Shown in pieces: positions 6,824 to 13,127 of a stretch of DNA of 13,127 bases; the first letter of the stretch is position 1, and every line of letters begins with the position of its first letter. The position numbers and the translations under genes are program-made. The DNA is from an uncultured Clostridia bacterium (GTDB lineage: Bacteria; Bacillota; Clostridia; TANB77; CAG-508), in contig CAKPAW010000017.1 of assembly GCA_934133165.1 (NCBI GenBank), positions 1-13,127 of the forward strand, in the 5' to 3' direction. The notes beneath the pieces are model-generated. The model did no database searches. It saw only the letters and a program-made list of their open reading frames with translations, and was not told the origin of the DNA.

Positions 6824-6958
6824 ATGAAAAGAACATTTCAACCTAAAAAAAGACAAGAACAAAAAGAACATGGTTTCATGAAAAGAATGAAAACTAGATC
6901 AGGAAGAAACGTATTAAAAGCAAGACGTGCAAAAGGAAGAAAAAAAATAAGTGCTTAA
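6824..6958 (+). CDS. rpmH: 50S ribosomal protein L34
   Basis: This 44-residue, highly basic protein reads MKRTFQPKKRQ, then HGFMKRMKTRSGRNVLKARRAKGRKKISA with the conserved RMKTRSGRNVL and RRAKGRK segments of bL34. It binds 23S rRNA in the large ribosomal subunit. AGGAGG (6808-6813) lies 10 bases before the ATG, and a consensus promoter lies upstream. Divergent from dnaA and just ahead of rnpA is the standard bacterial position. A terminator hairpin follows at once, so rpmH is probably transcribed largely as its own unit, with limited read-through into rnpA. Confidence 0.97.
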   Translation: MKRTFQPKKRQEQKEHGFMKRMKTRSGRNVLKARRAKGRKKISA

Positions 6959-6962
6959 ATAG

Positions 6963-6994
6963 AAGGCCACGTAATAAAAAATGTGGTCTTTTTT
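6963..6994 (+). terminator. Intrinsic terminator/attenuator between rpmH and rnpA
   Basis: The arms 6963-6972 (AAGGCCACGT) and 6981-6990 (ATGTGGTCTT) form a 10-bp stem with two G-U pairs and an 8-nt A-rich loop, followed by a U-run through 6994. It lies five bases past the rpmH stop. L34 is needed in far larger amounts than RnpA, so partial termination here would set the ratio. Confidence 0.8.
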
Positions 6995-7043
6995 GCAATT
7001 TTACTTTTTTTATTGTAATTCTTTTATATAAAGGAGTAGTAAA

Positions 7044-7382
7044 ATGCGAAAAATCGATACATTAAAGAAAAATTATGAATTTAAAAATGTATTAGATAAA
7101 GGTAAATTTTATCGTGGTAAATATATAACAATATACATTTCAAAAAATAAAAAAGAAAAAAATGTAATAGGTATAGCAGTAAGTAAAAGAGTAGGGAAGG
7201 CTGTTAAAAGAAACAGAATAAAACGTTTAATTAGAGAAAGTTACTATTTAAAAAGAAATCAATTAGAAAAAGGATATAATATAGTATTTTTATGGAATAG
7301 AAATACTTTTATAGATTGCAAATGTGAGAAAATACAAGAAGATATGTATATTCAACTAAAAAAGGCAGGATTACTTAAATGA
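7044..7382 (+). CDS. rnpA: Ribonuclease P protein component
   Basis: RnpA is the protein cofactor of the RNase P ribozyme, which removes 5' leaders from pre-tRNAs. It has 112 residues, normal for the family. The N-terminus LKKNYEFKNVLDKGKFYRGKYITIYI and the basic RNR signature GKAVKRNRIKRLIRE (51-65) are diagnostic; the latter contacts P RNA. AAGGAG lies about 8 bases before the ATG at 7044. The stop overlaps the yidD start by four bases (ATGA), implying coupled translation. Expression may come from read-through of the rpmH terminator or from a weak promoter in 7000-7028 (TTTACT, 17 bases, TTTATA); I cannot decide. Confidence 0.96.
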   Translation: MRKIDTLKKNYEFKNVLDKGKFYRGKYITIYISKNKKEKNVIGIAVSKRVGKAVKRNRIKRLIRESYYLKRNQLEKGYNIVFLWNRNTFIDCKCEKIQEDMYIQLKKAGLLK

Positions 7383-7597
7383 AAAAAATTGGAATTATAT
7401 TAATAAATTTTTATCAAAAATATATTTCAAAAATATTTCATTTTAAAGGTGTAAATTGCAAATATTATCCTACTTGTTCAGAATATACAAAGCAAGCAAT
7501 AAAAAAATATGGTTTTATAAAAGGATTTTTTTTAGGATTCAAAAGGATTATAAAATGTAATCCTTTTAGTAAAGGTGGATATGATCCTTTAAAGTAA
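7379..7597 (+). CDS. yidD: Membrane protein insertion efficiency factor YidD
   Basis: This 72-residue protein has an N-terminal amphipathic/hydrophobic helix (IGIILINFYQKYIS) and the family core: C27-K-Y-Y-PTCSEYTKQAI (PTCSEY at 31-36), then GFFLGFKRIIKCNPFSKGGYDP with C60 and GGYDP at 66-70. YidD is membrane-associated and aids YidC-dependent insertion of inner-membrane proteins. The start codon overlaps the rnpA stop (ATGA), with no separate strong ribosome site, so it depends on coupling. yidC follows 25 bases later. The conserved Cys and Pro pattern makes the call secure. Confidence 0.95.
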   Translation: MKKIGIILINFYQKYISKIFHFKGVNCKYYPTCSEYTKQAIKKYGFIKGFFLGFKRIIKCNPFSKGGYDPLK

Positions 7598-7622
7598 AAA
7601 AGAAAGAAGAGGAATTTAAAAA

Positions 7623-8558
7623 TTGGGAGCAATATCAAGTGTTTTTGGATATGTATTAAACTTTTTTTATGAATTATTAAATAATTATGGTTTAGCTATT
7701 TTAATATTTTCAGTGTTGTTAAGATTAATATTAATACCTATAACTATAAAACAACAAAAATCAATGAAGAAATCAGCAGAAGTACAAGAAAAAATGAAGG
7801 ATATTCAAGCTAAATATAAAAATAATCCTGAAAAATTAAATCAAGAAACAATTAATTTGTATAAAACAGAAAAAATGAGTCCATTTAGTGGATGTTTAAC
7901 AGGAATTCTACAAATAATAATTATTCTTTCAGTATTTTGGCTTGTAAGTCAACCACTTACATATATGAAAAATCTAAAAGATACAGAAATATATAAAGAA
8001 TATAAAGAAAAAGTAGATCAAGATTCAGGAATAAGATACAAAGAAATAGGAATTATAGATTTGGCAGAATCAGAATATAAAGATATAGAAAATCAGTTAC
8101 AACAAGAAAATGTAGAAAATAGGGAAGAACTAGAAAAAAGAAAAGAAGAAGTAAACAAATTAAGAATAAATATGCAATTTTTAGGATTAGATTTAAGTAA
8201 AGTACCTATGCAAAGCTTAAATGATTGGAGAGTATATATTATTCCAGTTCTATATATTATAACATCTTTTGTTTCTATAAAAATAACGATGAATACTCAA
8301 AAGAAAGAAAAAGAAAAGAAAAATAAAGATGTAATAGTTCAAGACGAAGAAAAAACTAAAGAAGATGAACTTACAGAAAGTATGGGACAAATGAATAATA
8401 CAATGTTATATATGACACCAATAATGTCTATATCTATTGCAGCTATTGCACCACTTGGACTTGCTTTATACTGGCTTGTAAGCAATATTTTAATGATATT
8501 TGAAAGATTAATTATAAATAAAATTATGAGCTCTAAGGAGGAAAAGGATAATGAGTAA
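7623..8558 (+). CDS. yidC: Membrane protein insertase YidC/Oxa1/SpoIIIJ family
   Basis: YidC inserts proteins into the cytoplasmic membrane, alone or with Sec. The 311 residues include hydrophobic segments at about 22-41, 90-112, 203-222 and 251-290 (two closely spaced helices). R34 lies in the first helix (SVLLRLILIPITIKQQKS), matching the conserved arginine of the hydrophilic groove. A charged hairpin (about 42-85) follows. The loop at about 115-200 is long and very Lys/Glu-rich, longer than in the typical short Gram-positive homologue. No lipobox signal peptide is evident. The start is TTG at 7623: an in-frame TAA lies just upstream, no nearby ATG exists, and GAGG is about 10 bases before it. 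The 3' end overlaps jag by eight bases. Confidence 0.95.
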   Translation: MGAISSVFGYVLNFFYELLNNYGLAILIFSVLLRLILIPITIKQQKSMKKSAEVQEKMKDIQAKYKNNPEKLNQETINLYKTEKMSPFSGCLTGILQIIIILSVFWLVSQPLTYMKNLKDTEIYKEYKEKVDQDSGIRYKEIGIIDLAESEYKDIENQLQQENVENREELEKRKEEVNKLRINMQFLGLDLSKVPMQSLNDWRVYIIPVLYIITSFVSIKITMNTQKKEKEKKNKDVIVQDEEKTKEDELTESMGQMNNTMLYMTPIMSISIAAIAPLGLALYWLVSNILMIFERLIINKIMSSKEEKDNE

Positions 8559-9258
8559 TTCTATTATTGCAGAAGGAAGAACAACAAATGAAGCTGTTGA
8601 AAATGGATTAAAAGAATTAAAAGTATCTAAAGATAGAGTAGATATAAAAGTATTAGAAAATGAAAACAAAAAAAGTTTTTTTAGTATATTAACACCAAGA
8701 GTAGTAAAAGTTCAACTTACAATAAAAGAAAATTCAAATAAAGAAGAAAAAATAGAAGTAAAAGAAGAAAAGCCAAAAAGAGAATATGATCATAATGAAG
8801 AAGATATATCTATAGCTAAAGAAAGAGTAGAAGAATTTTTAAAAGAATGGTTACAAAAAGTAGATAATACATTAGAATATATAATTAAAGAAGAAGATTA
8901 TACTATATATGTAGATATAAACGGAAACGCAGCAGGAACTTTAATAGGCTATAGAGGAGAAACATTAAATTCTATGCAAACTATATTATCTACAATTGCA
9001 AATAGAGGTTTTAATAGCAAAATTAGATTAATATTAGACATAGAAAATTATCGTCAAAAAAGAGAAAAAACATTAGAAGAATTAGCAGAAAAAGTTTCTA
9101 AAACTGTATTAAAAACAGGAAAGTCAATTACATTAGAGCCAATGTCAGCATATGAAAGAAAAATAATACATAGCAAATTACAAGATAACAATAAAATAGA
9201 AACACATAGCATTGGGGAAGGAGATAACAGAAGAGTTGTTATTTCTAAAATAAAATAA
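8551..9258 (+). CDS. jag: RNA-binding protein Jag/KhpB (Jag-N, KH and R3H domains)
   Basis: This 235-residue protein is the KhpB/EloR/Jag type, an RNA-binding regulator linked to cell elongation and division in Gram-positives and encoded next to yidC. Residues 1-60 form the Jag-N domain (AEGRTTNEAVENGLKEL...KSFFSILTPRVVKV). A charged linker of Glu/Lys runs to about 85. The KH domain carries the GxxG loop GYRG at 133-136. The C-terminal R3H domain has R203-K-I-I-H207. A strong AAGGAGG lies just upstream of ATG 8551, inside the yidC end, and the genes overlap by eight bases. A terminator follows, closing the rnpA-yidD-yidC-jag unit. Confidence 0.95.
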   Translation: MSNSIIAEGRTTNEAVENGLKELKVSKDRVDIKVLENENKKSFFSILTPRVVKVQLTIKENSNKEEKIEVKEEKPKREYDHNEEDISIAKERVEEFLKEWLQKVDNTLEYIIKEEDYTIYVDINGNAAGTLIGYRGETLNSMQTILSTIANRGFNSKIRLILDIENYRQKREKTLEELAEKVSKTVLKTGKSITLEPMSAYERKIIHSKLQDNNKIETHSIGEGDNRRVVISKIK

Positions 9259-9276
9259 TTTAATATAAAAAATCCG

Positions 9277-9347
9277 AAGTCAAAGTGAAGATTTTAATTT
9301 AAGTATATTTTTATATATTTATATTAATTTATAACTTTGGCTTTTTT
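9277..9347 (+). terminator. Long hairpin terminator after jag
   Basis: AAGTCAAAGT (9277-9286) pairs with ACTTTGGCTT (9334-9343) over 10 bp with one G-U pair, followed by a run of T to 9347. The 47-nt interior is AT-rich and partly self-complementary, so it probably forms an extended AT stem. It begins 18 bases after the jag stop. The long interior is unusual for an intrinsic terminator, but the base stem plus U-run fits. Confidence 0.6.
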
Positions 9348-9383
9348 ATATTCTAGGAAAGTTGATAACTTTCTGTAGAATAT
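9348..9383. repeat. Long hairpin 1 in the jag-mnmE gap
   Basis: ATATTCTA (9348-9355) pairs with TAGAATAT (9376-9383), and GAAAGTT (9357-9363) with AACTTTC (9367-9373). This gives 15 paired bases around a 3-nt loop, with a small internal bulge. It starts right at the end of the jag terminator U-run. No U-run follows it on the plus strand; on the minus strand it would precede the A/T mixed terminator stem. Its role is not known. Confidence 0.55.
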
Positions 9384-9402
9384 AAATATGGCAGAAATTA
9401 GA

Positions 9403-9431
9403 TTTTGTAGCAGTTTGCACTGCGTACAAAA
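9403..9431. repeat. Long hairpin 2 in the jag-mnmE gap
   Basis: TTTTGTA-GCAGT (9403-9414) pairs with ACTGC-G-TACAAAA (9419-9431) over 12 bp with a single bulged G and a TTGC loop. Short flanks CAGAA (9392-9396) and TTCTG (9438-9442) can extend it as an outer stem. It lies 62 bases before the mnmE start, so it could belong to a structured mnmE leader. I do not recognise a known riboswitch class. Confidence 0.5.
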
Positions 9432-9493
9432 CCTTGATTCTGATTTTTGGTTAAATAAATATAGAAATAAAAAATATATAAAAGGAGGAAAAG

Positions 9494-10876
9494 ATGGAAA
9501 CAATAGCAGCAATATCTACGGCTATAGGTAATGGCGGAATTGGAATTATTCGTATGAGTGGTAAAGAATCCTTTAAAATACTAGAAAAAATATTTAAAAA
9601 TAGTAAAGGAGAAAAATTAGATTTAAATAAAATAAAAGGTTACACCATACAATATGGAACAATTGTAGATTCAAAAACAAATGAGAAAATAGATGAAGTA
9701 TTAGTTTCTTTTTTTAAAAATCCTAAAAGCTATACAAGAGAGGATATGTGTGAAATAAACTCTCATGGGGGAATGATTATAGAAAAGCAAATATTAGAGC
9801 AATGTTTGAAAAATGGAGCTATATTAGCTGAACCTGGGGAATTCACTAAAAGAGCATTTTTAAATGGAAGAATAGATTTATCACAAGCAGAATCAATTAT
9901 GGATTTAATAAATAGTAAAACTGAAAAAGAGTCAAAAGCATCTATAAATCAATTACAAGGAGATTTATCTAATAAAATAAAAGAAATAAGACATGATTTA
10001 CTAGATATAATGGCAGATATAGAAGCTTCTATAGATTATCCAGAATATGATATAGAAGAAGTTACAAATAGCAAAGCATTAGGTGTTTTGAATAATACAA
10101 AAGATAAATTAGAAAGCTTAAAAGATACATTTAGAAGTGGAAAAATATTAAAAGAGGGAATAAAAACAGCAATTATAGGTAGACCAAATGCAGGAAAATC
10201 ATCTCTATTAAATAAAATATTAAAAGAGGAAAGAGCTATAGTGAGCGAAATAGAAGGTACTACAAGAGATACAATAGAAGAATTTATAACAATAAAAGGA
10301 ATACCTTTAAAAATAATAGATACTGCAGGAATAAGAAAAACTTCAGATAAAATAGAAGAAATAGGAGTAAAAAAAGCACTAGATATAGCTAAAGATGCAG
10401 AATTAGTATTAGTTATATTAGATAATTCAAAAGATTTAACTGAAGAAGATAGAAAAATTTTGAAATTAGCAGAAATCAAAAATTCAATTATATTATTAAA
10501 TAAAGTAGATTTAAAAGAAAATAATTTGGAAAATAGTGAAGAATTAAAAAAAATAAATAAAAGAATAATAAAAATATCTGCTAAAAATGGAAACGGAATA
10601 GAAGAGTTGTATAATGAAATTGAAAATATGTTCCAAATTAAAAATTTGGAAACAGATGGAGAAATAATTATTACTAATATAAGACATAAAAATCAAATTG
10701 AATATGCAATTAATAATATTAATGAAGCAATAAATGCAGTGAAAAATAATTTACCAATTGATATAATTTCTATTTCAATAAAACAAACTTTAGAAGATTT
10801 AGGAAAAATAACAGGGGAAAATGTATCAGAAGATATTATAAATGAAATATTCTCAAAATTTTGCTTAGGAAAATAA
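9494..10876 (+). CDS. mnmE: tRNA modification GTPase MnmE (TrmE)
   Basis: MnmE partners with MnmG to form the 5-carboxymethylaminomethyl (or related) group on U34 of certain tRNAs, using a folate one-carbon unit and GTP hydrolysis. The 460-residue length is typical. The N-terminal folate-binding domain (1-120) has TIAAISTAIGNGGIGIIRMSG and the FTKRAFLNGRIDLSQAESI segment. The inserted G domain has G1 GRPNAGKS at 229-236, G2 GTTRD at 255-259, G3 DTAG at 276-279 and G4 NKVD at 336-339. The C-terminus is FCLGK, containing the catalytic CxGK motif (C457). AAAGGAGG lies just before ATG 9494. It is separated from jag by a terminator and two hairpins, so it probably has its own promoter, which I could not place confidently. 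Confidence 0.97.
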   Translation: METIAAISTAIGNGGIGIIRMSGKESFKILEKIFKNSKGEKLDLNKIKGYTIQYGTIVDSKTNEKIDEVLVSFFKNPKSYTREDMCEINSHGGMIIEKQILEQCLKNGAILAEPGEFTKRAFLNGRIDLSQAESIMDLINSKTEKESKASINQLQGDLSNKIKEIRHDLLDIMADIEASIDYPEYDIEEVTNSKALGVLNNTKDKLESLKDTFRSGKILKEGIKTAIIGRPNAGKSSLLNKILKEERAIVSEIEGTTRDTIEEFITIKGIPLKIIDTAGIRKTSDKIEEIGVKKALDIAKDAELVLVILDNSKDLTEEDRKILKLAEIKNSIILLNKVDLKENNLENSEELKKINKRIIKISAKNGNGIEELYNEIENMFQIKNLETDGEIIITNIRHKNQIEYAINNINEAINAVKNNLPIDIISISIKQTLEDLGKITGENVSEDIINEIFSKFCLGK

Positions 10877-11231
10877 AAAAACACACGAGAATAAAAAATA
10901 AAAAGAAAAGAATGACAAGACAAGTAATTTTATATTGCAAATATAAAAGAAGCTTAAAATCGATTTTGAAAAGAATTTTTAAAAAATATTATAATAAACA
11001 TATAAGTAAAATATAAATAGCAAAAATTAACCTATATATACTAAAAAATATCTTCTAAAACCTTAGAACAGTAAGGGTTACAAAAGATAAAAGCGAACAC
11101 CGACAAAATTCGACAATAAGTCAAAAAGACAAACAACGAAATAACAATATTGATACATAAAGAAATAAATAAAATATATTGTCAAAATAACAACAGAACA
11201 AAAATTCAAGTTTCATAAAAAACGAGTAAAA
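10877..11231. other. A-rich mnmE-mnmG gap, no gene recognised
   Basis: This stretch is strongly A-rich on the plus strand and has no supported gene. It holds a 9-bp hairpin TTTTATATT/AATATAAAA (10928-10936 with 10940-10948), the 12-bp palindrome AAAATCGATTTT (10956-10967), and a small hairpin AACCTTA/TAAGGGTT (11059-11079). A 34-codon ORF (10912-11016) lacks a ribosome site and its composition is what AT-rich DNA gives. No clear terminator with a U-run follows mnmE. A cluster of CGACAA/GACAAA words (11101-11135) is the only compositional oddity. Confidence 0.5.
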
Positions 11232-11235
11232 ATGT

Positions 11236-11264
11236 TTCACAAAAAAATATTAGATGATTATAAT
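11236..11264 (+). promoter_or_regulatory. Candidate sigma-A promoter of mnmG
   Basis: A -35 of TTCACA (11236-11241, 5/6) and a perfect -10 TATAAT (11259-11264) are separated by 17 bases. The start would be near 11271, giving a leader of about 115 nt that contains both palindromes listed below. This would uncouple mnmG from mnmE, consistent with the 509-bp gap. The region is AT-rich, so a chance match is possible. Confidence 0.5.
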
Positions 11265-11266
11265 TA

Positions 11267-11307
11267 CCAAAAGGGACAGATTAACCTTTGGGGACGTTTC
11301 CTTTTGG
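11267..11307. repeat. GGGAC-containing palindrome in the mnmG leader
   Basis: CCAAAAGG (11267-11274) and CCTTTTGG (11300-11307) are perfect 8-bp inverted arms. They enclose GGGACAGA (11273-11280) and GGGGAC (11290-11295). The element is richer in G/C than its surroundings and shares GGGACAGA with a second copy at 11332-11339. It looks like a short palindromic intergenic repeat of the REP kind, or part of an RNA leader. Confidence 0.45.
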
Positions 11308-11321
11308 AGTGGTATAAAAAA

Positions 11322-11370
11322 TGAAACAGAAGGGACAGATGACGCAAAATGAAACATCCCTTTTGCGTCA
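11322..11370. repeat. Second GGGACAGA repeat with a 10-bp perfect hairpin, before mnmG
   Basis: TGACGCAAAA (11340-11349) pairs perfectly with TTTTGCGTCA (11361-11370) around an 11-nt loop. Just upstream are TGAAACA (11322-11328) and GGGACAGA (11332-11339); TGAAACA recurs in the loop (11350-11356). The hairpin ends three bases before the AAAGGAG ribosome site of mnmG, so in RNA it could affect ribosome access. It has the look of a dispersed palindromic repeat, which only whole-genome comparison can show. Confidence 0.5.
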
Positions 11371-11385
11371 CGAAAGGAGTAAAAA

Positions 11386-13127
11386 ATGAAATATAATGCA
11401 GGAAAATATGATATAGCAGTAATTGGAGCAGGACATGCAGGTTGCGAAGCAGCACTAGCTTGTGCAAGAATGGGTATGAAGACATTAATGTTTTCTATTA
11501 GCCTAGAAGCTGTTGCAAATATGCCTTGTAACCCACACATAGGAGGAAGTTCTAAAGGACATTTAGTAAGAGAGATAGATTGCCTTGGGGGAGAAATGGG
11601 GAAAAACATCGACAAAACTTACACTCAATTGCGTATGTTAAACACTTCTAAAGGACCAGCAGTTTATTCTTTAAGAGCTCAAGCAGATAGAAAAAGATAC
11701 CAAGAAGAAATGAAACATACATTAGAAAAACAAGAAAATTTATATATTAAACAAGCTGAAATAGTAGATTTTACAGTAGAAAATGGAAAAGTAAAGTCTA
11801 TAGAAACAAATATAGGAGCAATATATGATGTAGATTGTATTATTGTAGCAACGGGTACATATTTAAAAGGAAAAATATTCATAGGAGAAGTTTCTTTTGA
11901 AAGTGGACCAGATGGAGTATTCCCAGCTAATAAGTTATCAGAGGCTTTAAAAAGAGAAGGAGTAGATTTAATTAGATTTAAAACAGGTACTCCTGCAAGA
12001 ATAAACAAAAATAGTATAGACTTTTCAAAGATGGAAATACAAGAGGGAGACAAGCATCCAGAGGCATTTTCTTTTGAAGATAAAATAGATGATAGTGTAG
12101 AACAATTACCATGTTATTTAACATATACAAATGCAAAAACTCATGAAATAATACGTAAAAATTTACATCGTTCCCCCTTATATGGTGGAGAAATTGTGGG
12201 AACAGGACCTAGATATTGCCCATCTATAGAAGATAAAGTAGTTCGTTTTGCGGATAAAGAAAGACATCAAATATTTGTAGAGCCAATAGGAAGAAATACA
12301 GACGAAATGTATATTCAGGGAATGAGTTCATCTCTTCCAGAAGACGTGCAAATAGAAATGTATAGAACTCTTCCAGGATTAGAACACGCAGAGTTTACAA
12401 GGCCTGCATATGCAATAGAATATGATTGTATTAATCCTGCTGATTTAAAATTATCTTTAGAATATAAGAAAATAGATGGATTATTCTTTGCAGGACAAAC
12501 AAATGGAACATCAGGATATGAAGAAGCAGCTTGCCAAGGCTTAATGGCAGGAATAAATGCAAGTTTAAAATTAAAAGGAAAAGATCCAATAATATTAGAT
12601 AGAACTCAGGGATATATAGGTGTTTTAATTGATGATATTGTAACAAAAGGAACAAATGAACCATATAGAATGATGACATCTCGTGCTGAATATAGACTTT
12701 TGCTAAGACAAGATAATGCAGATTTAAGGTTATTAGAGATAGGTTATAAAGTAGGTCTTATATCTGAAGAAAGATATCAAAAGTTTTTAAAGAAAAAGAA
12801 AAGTATAGAGGATGAAATTGCAAGAGTAAGAGCTACAATTATAAGACCAACTAAAGAAGTAAATGAGTTTTTGAAAAAATATAATTCTTCAGAACTTACT
12901 ACAGGAGCAAGTTTAGCAGATTTAGTAAAAAGAACAGAATTAACTTATGAAGGATTAAAAGAAATAGATCCTAATAGACCAGAATTAGCAGAACAAGTAG
13001 AAAAAGAAGTTGGAATAGAGCTAAAATATGAGGGATATATTAAATTACAAGCAGAACAAGTAGAAAAATTTAAAAAATTAGAGCAAAAATTATTACCAGA
13101 AGATATAAATTATGAAGATATTAAAGG
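11386..13127 (+). CDS. mnmG: tRNA uridine 5-carboxymethylaminomethyl modification enzyme MnmG (GidA), 3' truncated by window
   Basis: MnmG is the FAD-dependent partner of MnmE in U34 modification of tRNA. The reading frame is open from ATG 11386 to the window end, 580 codons; the family is about 620-630 residues, so roughly 50 are missing. The FAD-binding Rossmann motif is VIGAGHAGCEAA (GxGxxG at 14-19). Conserved segments are CNPHIGGSSKGHLVREIDCLGG and, further on, RYCPSIEDKV, GYEEAACQG and RAEYRLLLRQDNAD. Cys48 and Cys278 fall where the two functionally important cysteines of E. coli MnmG (47 and 277) lie. AAAGGAG lies about 8 bases before the ATG. I checked the frame line by line and found no internal stop. 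The leader carries palindromic repeats and a candidate promoter. Confidence 0.97.
   Translation, partial: MKYNAGKYDIAVIGAGHAGCEAALACARMGMKTLMFSISLEAVANMPCNPHIGGSSKGHLVREIDCLGGEMGKNIDKTYTQLRMLNTSKGPAVYSLRAQADRKRYQEEMKHTLEKQENLYIKQAEIVDFTVENGKVKSIETNIGAIYDVDCIIVATGTYLKGKIFIGEVSFESGPDGVFPANKLSEALKREGVDLIRFKTGTPARINKNSIDFSKMEIQEGDKHPEAFSFEDKIDDSVEQLPCYLTYTNAKTHEIIRKNLHRSPLYGGEIVGTGPRYCPSIEDKVVRFADKERHQIFVEPIGRNTDEMYIQGMSSSLPEDVQIEMYRTLPGLEHAEFTRPAYAIEYDCINPADLKLSLEYKKIDGLFFAGQTNGTSGYEEAACQGLMAGINASLKLKGKDPIILDRTQGYIGVLIDDIVTKGTNEPYRMMTSRAEYRLLLRQDNADLRLLEIGYKVGLISEERYQKFLKKKKSIEDEIARVRATIIRPTKEVNEFLKKYNSSELTTGASLADLVKRTELTYEGLKEIDPNRPELAEQVEKEVGIELKYEGYIKLQAEQVEKFKKLEQKLLPEDINYEDIK

Noticed and set aside
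9324..9512. 62-codon minus-strand ORF across the jag-mnmE gap
   Set aside because: It runs antisense through the terminator, both hairpins and the mnmE start, has no family motif, and no ribosome site stands out.
10912..11016. 34-codon Lys-rich ORF MTRQVILYCKYKRS... after mnmE
   Set aside because: No ribosome site, and its K/I/Y/N composition is what A-rich DNA gives; no recognisable motif.
11109..11115. Spo0A-like box (complement TGTCGAA) in the mnmE-mnmG gap
   Set aside because: A seven-base match on its own is expected by chance in a window of this size, and it is far from the origin where Spo0A is known to bind.
11232..11324. 30-codon ORF MFHKKILDDYNYQKGQ... before mnmG
   Set aside because: It overlaps the candidate promoter and the palindrome, has only a weak CGAG upstream, and ends within the repeat; more likely repeat sequence than a gene.
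1..13127. CRISPR array, tRNA, rRNA, prophage or transposase gene
   Set aside because: I saw no regularly spaced direct repeats, no cloverleaf or rRNA sequence, and all sizeable genes are housekeeping genes.

Overview
This window is the chromosomal replication-origin neighbourhood of a very AT-rich, low-GC Gram-positive bacterium, most likely one of the Clostridia. The evidence is gene order: gyrB, remB, recF, dnaN and dnaA run leftward (minus strand), and rpmH, rnpA, yidD, yidC, jag, mnmE and mnmG run rightward (plus strand). The standard genetic code is used: TGA is a stop (rnpA) and TGG encodes Trp, which argues against Mollicutes that read TGA as Trp. I cannot name a genus.

Left arm (349-6563, minus strand): DNA gyrase subunit B, the small regulator RemB, the recombination mediator RecF, the sliding clamp DnaN and the initiator DnaA. 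The small S4-domain gene yaaA/rlbA, which sits between dnaN and recF in Bacillus subtilis, is absent. Its place is taken by a 120-bp gap holding a perfect DnaA box and a second good one. dnaA is interrupted by an apparent one-base frameshift near 6268-6276; otherwise it is full length.

Origin (about 4904-5230): between dnaN and dnaA lie an AT-rich stretch, six consecutive DnaA-trio triplets, adjoining DnaA-box-like sites and further degenerate boxes. This matches the unwinding module of Firmicute origins. I saw no good DnaA box between dnaA and rpmH, but that gap holds two strong divergent promoters.

Right arm (6824-13127, plus strand): ribosomal protein L34 followed by a terminator, then a tightly packed run of rnpA, yidD, yidC and jag (4-nt and 8-nt overlaps) for RNase P, membrane protein insertion and RNA binding. 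mnmE and mnmG, whose products form one tRNA-modifying complex, follow; mnmG is cut by the window end. Two intergenic regions are richer in secondary structure than expected: jag-mnmE (terminator plus two long hairpins) and the 509-bp mnmE-mnmG gap (A-rich, ending in GGGAC-containing palindromes just before mnmG).

The genes are all core housekeeping genes, and I see no new gene system. The points worth following up are the dnaA frameshift, the placement of DnaA sites, a minimal start-stop ORF in the dnaA leader, and the structured leaders of mnmE and mnmG.
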